DNA from: SIG607 sp045601805
GTDB taxonomy: Bacteria; Bacillota; Clostridia; Oscillospirales; Acutalibacteraceae
Assembly: GCA_045601805.1 (NCBI GenBank)
Contig: JAZSAJ010000059.1
Coordinates: 1 to 64,000 of the forward strand
Direction: 5' to 3'
Length of the DNA: 64,000 bases
In this document: positions 7,022 through 13,091 of the stretch, one piece after another
Numbering within the stretch: position 1 is the first letter of the stretch
How the letters are laid out: each line of letters begins with the position of its first letter
Program-made: the position numbers and the translations under genes
Notes under the pieces: generated by a model
What the model was told of the DNA's origin: nothing
Databases searched by the model: none
The model's input: only the letters and a program-made list of their open reading frames with translations

Positions 7022-8245
7022 TTAATTTTCCTTTCTGTAACTAAGTGGAGTAAGTCCATACATTTCTTTAAACTGTTTTCTAAAAAAGGACTGATTGGCA
7101 TAGCCTGTTTCTTCTATAATATCGCCAACGCTCATAGAGGTTTTTGCAAGAAGTTCCGCCGCCTTTTCGCATCTCTTCTTTTGTAAAAAAGCCGAGAACG
7201 TATAGCCCGTTTCTTTTTTAACAATATTCCCTGCATATTCCTTTGTATAACCTAAAACCTTGGCAACACCCTTAAGGTTTGCAGTTTTTAAGTTTTGGTC
7301 GATATAGGTTTCAATCTTCTTATAGTTTTCCTTTCGTTTATCAACCGACATCTCTTTAAGATTTATCTGCGCCTCTTTTACCTCGTTCATATAAGGTATG
7401 GAAGGAGCAGCGCCCATTTTAGATACCGTTACAGCCGAAGCGCAACTTGCAGTTTTAAGAGCCTTTTTAATATTAACGCCCTCGCATATAGAAGCCAAAA
7501 AATATCCGATAAAGGTATCTCCTGCCGCCGTAGTGTCAACAGTTTTAACTTCAAAAGCAGGTTGTCTTATCTGTTCTCCGTTACAGCAATAAATACAACC
7601 GTCTTTTCCTATGGTAAGTATTACCGTAAGCTGTTTATAGTTTGAGGAAATAAAGTCGAGGCAGTTTTCGATATTGCTTATTCCCGTAAAACCCATAGCC
7701 TCGGTTTCATTAAGTATTAAGTAACTGATTTTCTTAAAATCAATAGACTTTAAATCTTCGGTAAAGGGAGCGGGATTAAAAGCGATTTTCATCCCCTTTT
7801 CAAAGGCAGCGTCAATGATATAAGGCACACAGCTTATTTCGTTTTGCAAAAGCAAAATATCGTCCTTTGAAAATTTATTTAACACTGTATCAATAATTTC
7901 TTTGGTAACTAAAGCGTTTGAACCGGGATAAAGAAAAATACTGTTTTCACCCTGAGCGCTTACCTGAATTACAGCGTGTCCGTTTTTGGTATCAAGCTGA
8001 GTTATATTCGAAACGTCAACGCCGCTTTTGACCATAACTTCTCTGAGCATTTCGCCGTCGTATCCAAGACATCCTGCATGAAACACCTTTGCCCCTGCCC
8101 TTGCGGCTGCTATAGACTGATTAAGTCCTTTACCGCCCGCAAAAAGCTCAAGCTTATTGCTCGACAAGGTTTCACCCGGTACAACTATATGGTCAACCGT
8201 ATAAACGTAATCGATATTACAGGAGCCAAAATTAAGTATTTTCAT
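7022..8245 (-). CDS. PfkB/ribokinase-like sugar kinase fused to an AraC DNA-binding domain
   Basis: A 407-residue fusion. Residues 1-300 are a PfkB-family kinase (ribokinase-like): the sugar-binding motif FAGGKGLNQSIAAARAG (35-51) and the catalytic motif DTTAAGDTF with Asp243 as predicted base. Residues ~305-407 are a full AraC domain with two helix-turn-helices: LKGVAKVLGYTKEYAGNIV, then VGDIIEETGYANQSFFRKQFK, ending LTPLSYRK. The kinase motifs look intact. The same polypeptide could thus phosphorylate ribose and act as transcription factor, perhaps sensing substrate in the kinase site. It is coupled to a nucleoside hydrolase. ATG 8245 follows GAGGTG, and a TATAAT lies at 8266-8271 on the minus strand with a poor -35. 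Confidence 0.88.
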   Translation of the reverse strand: MKILNFGSCNIDYVYTVDHIVVPGETLSSNKLELFAGGKGLNQSIAAARAGAKVFHAGCLGYDGEMLREVMVKSGVDVSNITQLDTKNGHAVIQVSAQGENSIFLYPGSNALVTKEIIDTVLNKFSKDDILLLQNEISCVPYIIDAAFEKGMKIAFNPAPFTEDLKSIDFKKISYLILNETEAMGFTGISNIENCLDFISSNYKQLTVILTIGKDGCIYCCNGEQIRQPAFEVKTVDTTAAGDTFIGYFLASICEGVNIKKALKTASCASAVTVSKMGAAPSIPYMNEVKEAQINLKEMSVDKRKENYKKIETYIDQNLKTANLKGVAKVLGYTKEYAGNIVKKETGYTFSAFLQKKRCEKAAELLAKTSMSVGDIIEETGYANQSFFRKQFKEMYGLTPLSYRKEN

Positions 8246-8292
8246 CGCCTCACCTCTTTAAAATCATTATATAACAACTCTAAAAAATAATA

Positions 8293-8322
8293 AAGGTCTG
8301 TTTTTTCACAAAAACAGACCAA
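8293..8322 (-). terminator. Terminator of the truncated amidohydrolase gene
   Basis: On the minus strand GGTCTGTTTTT/AAAAACAGACC forms a stem with a short loop, followed by TTTATTATTTTTT. Confidence 0.75.
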
Positions 8323-8332
8323 TAAAAAGATT

Positions 8333-8446
8333 TTATATACCAAATAGTTTTTTGGCGTTAAGACCGAGCATTTTTTCCTTGTCGCTTTCGCTAAAGTCGA
8401 GAGACATAAAGGTTTCCATTTCCTTTACGGGCGACCACATAGGATA
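8333..8446 (-). pseudogene. 3' remnant of an amidohydrolase (TIM-barrel metal-dependent hydrolase) gene
   Basis: The minus-strand frame ending at TAA 8335-8333 encodes about 37 residues beginning YPMWSPVKEMETFMSLDFSE and ending NAKKLFGI. This is the typical C-terminus of the amidohydrolase-2 family, where (S)DYPMW precedes the last helices and N-A-x-x-L-F-G-I closes the barrel. The frame is lost exactly at the Tyr codon, where repeat copy B begins (8445). The rest of the gene is absent from the window. So the repeat, or the recombination that placed it, cut an amidohydrolase gene that once lay upstream of the kinase-hydrolase pair, perhaps in the same operon. Confidence 0.75.
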
Positions 8447-8693
8447 TATTAAGTAAAAGTCATTGGTAAGTTACATATATTAGTATAGAAACTCGGTAAG
8501 TAAAAACCACTTAAACCCAAGTAAACAAAGGGATTCAAGTTAGCCGTGGTAGGCACTACCCCGTGGGAATAATTTTTTCAAAAAAATAATGCCCTTCCGC
8601 TAAATACGGAAAGGCATTTGTTTGTATTGAAAAAAGATGAGAGAGGATAATCGTGAGTGTCCTTTTGAGGATACGAACGATTAGACTCGAACA
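8445..8693. repeat. Direct repeat copy B (about 249 bp), abutting the guaA 3' end
   Basis: Same orientation as 4960-5218. It ends ACTCGAACA seven bases before the guaA stop codon (8703-8701). Its hairpin (about 8584-8614 with a minus-strand T-run) is well placed to be the guaA terminator, so the right part of the repeat is effectively the guaA 3' untranslated region. The GAGTGGGAATAAT segment of copy A is degenerate here (CCGTGGGAATAAT, 8561-8573). Confidence 0.85.
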
Positions 8694-8700
8694 GTTTGTA

Positions 8701-9702
8701 TTATTCCCACTCTATTGTGCCGACGGGCTTGGGGGTGAGGTCCATTAGGACGCGGTTGATGCCGTCTACTTCGTGGGTGATTCTATTAGTAATTTTGTGG
8801 AGTATTTCGTATGGTATTTCTTCAATAGTAGCGCTCATGGCGTCGGTGGTGTTTACGGCGCGGATGATTGCCGGCCAACCCTCGTAACGGCTTTCGTCTT
8901 TTACGCCAACGCTTTTAATATCGGGCACAACAATAAAATACTGCCATACCTTTTCTGCAAGGCCGCAGTTTGCAAATTCTTCGCGCAAAATTGCATCGGC
9001 TTCGCGCAAAGCGTGAAGACGGTCGCGTGTAATAGCGCCAAGACAACGAACACCAAGGCCGGGGCCCGGGAACGGCTGACGGTAAACCATTGCATGAGGA
9101 AGACCTGACGCTTCGCCAACAACGCGCACTTCGTCTTTAAACAAAAGTTTAAGCGGTTCAACAAGTTCAAACTGCAAATCTTCGGGCAAACCGCCAACGT
9201 TATGGTGGGATTTAACGGCTTTTTTGCCCTCTGCCTGTTTAATGCTTTCTAAAATGTCGGGGTAAATTGTGCCCTGGGCCAAGAAAGAAACGCCTTCAAG
9301 TTTTCTTGCTTCATCGGCAAAAACATTAATAAATTCGGCGCCAATAATTTTTCTTTTCTTTTCGGGGTCGGCTACGCCTTTAAGCAAATCTAAAAAGCGG
9401 TCGGTAGCGTCAACATACACAAGGTTAGCGTTTAGTTCGCCGCGGAAGGTATCTATAACCGCTTCGCTTTCGCCCTTACGCATTAAGCCATGGTTTACAT
9501 GAACGCAAACAAGTTGCTTACCAATTGCCTTAATTAAAAGTGCGGCAACAACCGAGGAATCAACCCCGCCCGAAAGCGCCAAAAGTACTTTTTTAGAGCC
9601 AACTTGTTCTTTGATTTCTTTAATTTGTTCCGCAATAAAAGCGTCAGCCAACGCTTTTGTTGTTATTCTTTCCATTGTTTCGGGGCGTACATTTCCCTGC
9701 AT
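8701..9702 (-). CDS. guaA: GMP synthase, ATP-pyrophosphatase subunit (no glutaminase domain)
   Basis: A 333-residue protein that converts XMP to GMP by adenylation and amination. The PP-loop SGGVDSS is at residues 44-50; HVNHGLMRKGE, the RQPFPGPGLGVRC block and the C-terminal signature PKPVGTIEWE are all present. The N-terminal class I glutamine amidotransferase domain (about 190 residues in standard GuaA) is missing. The start ATG 9702 has an ideal GGAGGAG site seven bases upstream and begins near the family's domain boundary, so this is a true stand-alone synthetase subunit. A separate glutaminase subunit must be encoded elsewhere or ammonia is used; none is in the window. It has a TTGAAA-N17-TATATT promoter at 9741-9769. 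Confidence 0.93.
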   Translation of the reverse strand: MQGNVRPETMERITTKALADAFIAEQIKEIKEQVGSKKVLLALSGGVDSSVVAALLIKAIGKQLVCVHVNHGLMRKGESEAVIDTFRGELNANLVYVDATDRFLDLLKGVADPEKKRKIIGAEFINVFADEARKLEGVSFLAQGTIYPDILESIKQAEGKKAVKSHHNVGGLPEDLQFELVEPLKLLFKDEVRVVGEASGLPHAMVYRQPFPGPGLGVRCLGAITRDRLHALREADAILREEFANCGLAEKVWQYFIVVPDIKSVGVKDESRYEGWPAIIRAVNTTDAMSATIEEIPYEILHKITNRITHEVDGINRVLMDLTPKPVGTIEWE

Positions 9703-9740
9703 AAAAACTCCTCCGTTTTTCACTTCTTTTATTTAATACA

Positions 9741-9769
9741 AATATAGCACTTTTTTCCTTTATTTTCAA
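9741..9769 (-). promoter_or_regulatory. guaA promoter
   Basis: Minus strand TTGAAA (9769-9764), 17-nt spacer, TATATT (9746-9741), 39 bp before the ATG. Confidence 0.65.
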
Positions 9770-9798
9770 TAAAAAATTTCAAAAAAACTTAATTCGTA

Positions 9799-9827
9799 TT
9801 GAAAATAAATCGGTCATACAGTATAAT
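9799..9827 (+). promoter_or_regulatory. Promoter-like element pointing antisense into the M14 peptidase gene
   Basis: Plus strand TTGAAA (9799-9804), exactly 17 nt, TATAAT (9822-9827). The start point would lie at about 9834, inside the 3' end of the peptidase gene on the opposite strand. No + strand gene follows until 10795. In an AT-rich genome a chance match is possible. Confidence 0.35.
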
Positions 9828-9829
9828 AT

Positions 9830-10729
9830 TTACATAATTATACTTGTTATTAACATTTTTCTTAATTTATTAAGTATTTTTTCGCTGTCTGTTATACAAA
9901 GCGGGTTTTCCCCCTTACCCATTTCCACCGTAAAGGCAGGGCGCGAATAGGTTTCAATAAAGTAATCTTTAAAGCCGCCGCCTACCGCAAGGCCAGTTGG
10001 CTCTTCCAACGCGTAACCTGACAGTTCAGAAAGAATTTTGGCTTGTTTTTCTGCCAAAGGAATATGCTTTTTATAGCGGTGGTATATAACTTCGCCTTGC
10101 GAATGAAAGGCAAACGCGCGTGAAAACGGTATTTCTTTGCAAAGTTTACTAAGCGCCACCGTTTCGGGTTCGCTTAATGGTTTTCTTCCGCCGTAGCGTG
10201 TGGGGGCAGGCATAAAAATTCCGCTTTGCTCTTCGGCTTTTTTTAGTTCTTCCCACCCTGCAGGAAAGTTATGGTTTAAATCTACACCGCGTGCATTTGC
10301 ATTAAATCTAATTGTGTTGCCGTTTGTAATTTTCTTTATAAGTTCAGCGTTTTGGGCGGCGCAGCACACCCCACCGCGCGCTATTTCGCAACCGTCGGGG
10401 TTAACAAGCGGAATTACGATAAGTGTTTTATTTGTAAAAAGTTCCCTTAAATTAACACCGCAGTATTCTTTATTGCTATGTATATGTTCGCTTATTTCTT
10501 CAATAAATTTAAGTATAACCAAAGCGGTTATTCTTTCGCTTCCATGAAAGGCGGAAGTAAACAAAATATTATCTTCGCCTGTGCCAATTTTTATGCTTAT
10601 TAGTTTTTTACCAAGGCAACTTTGCCCAATGCTGCTAAGCTTTAAAAAGGGGTAATGTTCTTTTAGTGCGGTTATTTTTTGCACATAAGAAGAATAAGAA
10701 TAGTCCTTGGTTTTTATTATTTTTTCCAT
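9830..10729 (-). CDS. M14-family zinc carboxypeptidase (gamma-D-glutamyl-meso-diaminopimelate peptidase-like)
   Basis: A 299-residue metallopeptidase of the carboxypeptidase A fold. The zinc-binding His and Glu are in AFHGSERI, and the third ligand His is in FAFHSQGEVIYH. The substrate-binding Arg/Asn block is NANARGVDLNHNFPAGW, and the catalytic Glu lies in FTVEMGKGENP. There is no signal peptide, so it probably acts in the cytoplasm on peptidoglycan peptides, as some recycling members do; this is an inference. ATG 10729 is preceded at six bases by GAGGTG; an in-frame GTG at 10738 overlaps that site and was not chosen. It is divergent from the esterase gene. Confidence 0.85.
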   Translation of the reverse strand: MEKIIKTKDYSYSSYVQKITALKEHYPFLKLSSIGQSCLGKKLISIKIGTGEDNILFTSAFHGSERITALVILKFIEEISEHIHSNKEYCGVNLRELFTNKTLIVIPLVNPDGCEIARGGVCCAAQNAELIKKITNGNTIRFNANARGVDLNHNFPAGWEELKKAEEQSGIFMPAPTRYGGRKPLSEPETVALSKLCKEIPFSRAFAFHSQGEVIYHRYKKHIPLAEKQAKILSELSGYALEEPTGLAVGGGFKDYFIETYSRPAFTVEMGKGENPLCITDSEKILNKLRKMLITSIIM

Positions 10730-10794
10730 TTTTAACACCTCACCACATACTATGCGGACAAAGTGTGTTTAAGTATATAAAAAGGAGAATTTTT

Positions 10795-11658
10795 ATGAGA
10801 AATGAAGTTTTTTATTTAGACGAAGAAAAAACAGTACGCTTAAAAGCGTATCTTTTTGACAAGTACCCCGAAATGCCCTACCGCGACAAACGCCCCACCG
10901 TTATTGTTTGTCCCGGCGGCGGTTATAATTTTTGCAGTGACCGCGAAGCCGACCCCATTGCAATGGCTTTTGCAGGCAAGGGTTATAACACCTTTATTCT
11001 TTATTATTCGGTTAAGCAAGATGCCGCATTCCCCCGCCCCCTTTGCGAACTTAGCCGCGCAGTTAAGTTTATTAGGGACAACGCCGAAGATTTTGGTGTA
11101 ATAACTGACCAAATTGCAGTTTGCGGTTTTTCGGCAGGCGGACACCTTGCAGCATCGCTTGGCGTTTATTGGAACAACCCCGAAATTCAAGAATTAAGCG
11201 GTTGCTGTGGTGAAGAAAACAAACCCAACGCGCTTATTTTGGTTTATCCCGTAATTTCTTCTTCTTGGCCAAGAGAAACGGGCGAAAAGGTTGCTCCGCA
11301 TATTGTGGGGGACGGCGATTATAATAAAATTCACGAAATGTTTAATTTGCAAAACCACGTTAGCGCCACAACCCCCAGCGCGTTTATTTGCCACACATTC
11401 CGCGATAATACCGTGCCGGTTGAAGACAGCATTAAGTTTGCCGATGCACTTGCAAAAAACAATATTCCGTTTGAACTTCACATTTTCCCCAACGGCGATC
11501 ACGGGCTTTCCCTTGCGAATTCGCAAATATGTTCAAATGGCGGAGATGCACATTTTGCAAAATGGTTTGACCTTTGCAATGAATGGCTTGAACGCTTATT
11601 CACAAAACCTGAAGAAGCAAATGCCCCTGTAAACAGAGCTCCTTACTTTTTTAATTAA
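10795..11658 (+). CDS. Alpha/beta-hydrolase esterase (acetyl esterase/AxeA-like)
   Basis: A 287-residue cytoplasmic alpha/beta hydrolase. The nucleophile elbow is GFSAGGH (Ser near residue 105). The oxyanion-hole block VCPGGGYNFCSDREADP replaces the usual HGGG, as in acetylxylan/acetyl-esterase relatives; Asp in DNTVPVEDS and His in GDHGLSL complete the triad. It likely removes acetyl groups from imported sugars. ATG 10795 follows AAAGGAG. The open frame extends upstream to 10666, but that part overlaps the divergent peptidase and has no ribosome site. Confidence 0.85.
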   Translation: MRNEVFYLDEEKTVRLKAYLFDKYPEMPYRDKRPTVIVCPGGGYNFCSDREADPIAMAFAGKGYNTFILYYSVKQDAAFPRPLCELSRAVKFIRDNAEDFGVITDQIAVCGFSAGGHLAASLGVYWNNPEIQELSGCCGEENKPNALILVYPVISSSWPRETGEKVAPHIVGDGDYNKIHEMFNLQNHVSATTPSAFICHTFRDNTVPVEDSIKFADALAKNNIPFELHIFPNGDHGLSLANSQICSNGGDAHFAKWFDLCNEWLERLFTKPEEANAPVNRAPYFFN

Positions 11659-11659
11659 A

Positions 11660-11688
11660 AAATAAAAACCGCTTTTGCGGTTTTTATA
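11660..11688. terminator. Rho-independent terminator after the esterase
   Basis: AAAACCGC-TTTT-GCGGTTTTT (about 11666-11686), immediately before the tRNA gene. Confidence 0.8.
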
Positions 11689-11689
11689 T

Positions 11690-11766
11690 GCGTTCGTAGC
11701 TCAGCTGGATAGAGCACCGTCCTCCGACGGCGGGTGTCAGCGGTTCAAATCCGCTCGAGCGCGCCA
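11690..11766 (+). tRNA. tRNA-Arg (anticodon CCG)
   Basis: A complete cloverleaf: acceptor GCGTTCG/CGAGCGC (11690-11696 with 11756-11762), D stem GCTC/GAGC, anticodon stem CCGTC/GGCGG with loop CTCCGAC (anticodon CCG at 11724-11726), T stem AGCGG/CCGCT with loop TTCAAAT, discriminator G and encoded CCA (11764-11766). It reads CGG codons for arginine. A strong hairpin terminator follows at once. Confidence 0.97.
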
Positions 11767-11767
11767 C

Positions 11768-11811
11768 GAAAAAAGAGTCTTTTGTCTACCGGACAAAAGA
11801 CTCTTTTTTTC
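11768..11811 (+). terminator. Terminator of the tRNA-Arg gene
   Basis: A long stem of about 19 bp (11768-11786 with 11792-11810, core AAGAGTCTTTTGTC/GACAAAAGACTCTT), loop TACCG, ending in a T-run. Confidence 0.9.
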
Positions 11812-11816
11812 GAACT

Positions 11817-11990
11817 AAGTGTGCCTTGCGGCACGATAAGCGATGCTAACGCATCGCGAAGTTGCTGCGCAGTGAAGTGCCTGCGGGCGTGGGTGGCACA
11901 CTTAACTTCACTTTGTGCGAAGCACAATACTTCACAGCGGCATCGCCGCTGCTTCACTTGGCAAAGCCAAACTTCACTGAATGTTGCTTA
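11817..11990. repeat. Array of small hairpins punctuated by CTTCAC spacers
   Basis: An outer inverted repeat AAGTGTGCC (11817-11825)/GGCACACTT (11895-11903) encloses hairpins such as GCGATGC-TAAC-GCATCGC (11840-11857). To its right are three hairpins (stems TTGTGC/GCACAA, AGCGGC/GCCGCT, TTGGC/GCCAA), each with a three-base loop. They are separated by CTTCAC at 11906, 11930, 11952 and 11972, that is every 20-24 bp. Stems differ in sequence while spacers are fixed. It lies directly upstream of the four-helix-bundle gene. It is not a CRISPR array, because the conserved part is only about 6-7 bp. Confidence 0.75.
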
Positions 11991-12065
11991 TTGCAAATGC
12001 TTATGATATATTATGTTTGAATAGGAGGTGCCTATATATCTGAAAGCAAATTAAGAACGCAGTCT

Positions 12066-12389
12066 ATGGATTTTGCAGTATCTATTATTAACCTTGTCAA
12101 ATATCTGAAAGAAAAGCGAGAATCTATCATCTCCAATCAAATCGGCAGAAGCGGTACTTCCATTGGCGCTAATATCCGTGAAGCGCAATATGCTCACGGC
12201 AAAGCAGACTTTATTGCTAAACTCCAAATTGCTCTCAAAGAAGCAAATGAAACAGGATATTGGTTAGAGCTGTTATTCAAAACGAAATACATATCCGAAG
12301 AAGAATATAAATCCCTTGATTCTGCCTGCACGAGTATTCGTGTTATGCTCATCTCCTCCATCAATACCGCTAAGGAGAATATGAAATGA
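12066..12389 (+). CDS. Four-helix-bundle protein (23S rRNA intervening-sequence protein/Avd-like family)
   Basis: A small helical protein of 107 residues from ATG 12066, with family blocks SMDFAVSIINLVKYLK, NQIGRSGTSIGANIREAQYA and KLQIALKEANETGYWLELL. The in-frame sequence upstream, ISESKLRTQS, belongs to the family. A perfect AGGAGGTG site (12023-12030) sits in front of an ATA codon at 12036, not in front of the ATG. So the native start was probably at 12036, and it is either a rare ATA start or a lost ATG. Family members occur inside 23S rRNA insertions and as accessory proteins of diversity-generating retroelements; no reverse transcriptase is present here. It overlaps the next gene by 4 nt (ATGA). 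Confidence 0.8.
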   Translation: MDFAVSIINLVKYLKEKRESIISNQIGRSGTSIGANIREAQYAHGKADFIAKLQIALKEANETGYWLELLFKTKYISEEEYKSLDSACTSIRVMLISSINTAKENMK

Positions 12390-12856
12390 AAAAGATACTA
12401 ACAGCTAAGGTTACTTTGATGACACCAAACGGTGAAGCAATTGTTCCAATAAAGATAACTTACGATGATGACGAGGTTATAGCAAATCCCCAATCAGAAA
12501 TCACCTTGTGGTATAACTTTGTGGAATACAAAGGGTATGGTTCAGATTATCTCTGGACAGATACGCTTGCTGATTTACAAACGAAACTTCCCCAAGATGT
12601 TAAATTGGCTTGCTGTATGACTTGCCGTCACGGCAATATGTGTCCCTACGGAAATAAAGAAAATCATCTCTTTTGCACAAAAGGCATAACAATAACAAGC
12701 AAAAAGGATATGCTTGACTTGTTTGATCAAACAGATCCCTTTGAAGAACGAGCAGTTGCTTCTCTCGACTTTTGTGAAGATTTTGTTTATCAAAGCGATG
12801 ACTACTACACATATAATGATTATTTTTATCAGTTAATCCAAAAGATGGCGAACTAA
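12386..12856 (+). CDS. Hypothetical Cys-rich protein coupled to the four-helix-bundle gene
   Basis: A soluble acidic protein of 156 residues that I do not recognise by name. A central cluster CCMTCRHGNMCPYG, followed by HLFCTKG, gives five cysteines and a pair of His suited to binding a metal or Fe-S centre. The C-terminus is rich in Asp, Tyr and Phe. It starts inside the stop codon of the four-helix-bundle gene (ATGA overlap at 12386), so the two are co-translated and probably act together. A terminator follows at 12922. Confidence 0.65.
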   Translation: MKKILTAKVTLMTPNGEAIVPIKITYDDDEVIANPQSEITLWYNFVEYKGYGSDYLWTDTLADLQTKLPQDVKLACCMTCRHGNMCPYGNKENHLFCTKGITITSKKDMLDLFDQTDPFEERAVASLDFCEDFVYQSDDYYTYNDYFYQLIQKMAN

Positions 12857-12865
12857 TAGAAAATC

Positions 12866-12912
12866 TATACTACTTTTGGTCGCTCTTACCTCCACTTATA
12901 CTACTTTTGGTC
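12866..12912. repeat. Two 16-bp direct repeats TATACTACTTTTGGTC
   Basis: Exact copies at 12866-12881 and 12897-12912, 31 bp apart, between the Cys-rich gene and its terminator. Function unknown. Confidence 0.7.
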
Positions 12913-12921
12913 AGTCTTTCG

Positions 12922-12970
12922 CAAAAAGAAACGACAATTTTCAATACGAAAGTTGTCGTTTCTTTTTGTT
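12922..12970 (+). terminator. Rho-independent terminator
   Basis: AAAAAGAAACGACAA pairs with TTGTCGTTTCTTTTT across a ~16-nt loop, between the Cys-rich gene and the GH16-like gene. Confidence 0.8.
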
Positions 12971-13091
12971 CTATTCTCTTTTCTCTGTTCTCTTTTCACT
13001 ATTCTCTTAAAATATGATTTTTATATTGCCCAAAAGTTTTAAGTATGATATACTTAATTTAATGATTTTTTGTTTTTGGAGGGTTTTGATT

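Noticed and set aside
9703..9829. Purine/guanine riboswitch before guaA
   Set aside because: The promoter lies 39 bp from the start, which leaves no room for an aptamer.
10666..10794. N-terminal extension of the esterase
   Set aside because: It overlaps the divergent peptidase gene, and the AAAGGAG site fixes the start at 10795.
11817..11990. Possible CRISPR array
   Set aside because: The constant part is only about 6-7 bp and the variable parts are palindromes; no cas genes in the window.
11734..12006. Open frame of ~90 residues across the end of the tRNA and the hairpin array
   Set aside because: It runs through the tRNA, its terminator and a palindrome array; no ribosome site and low-complexity composition.
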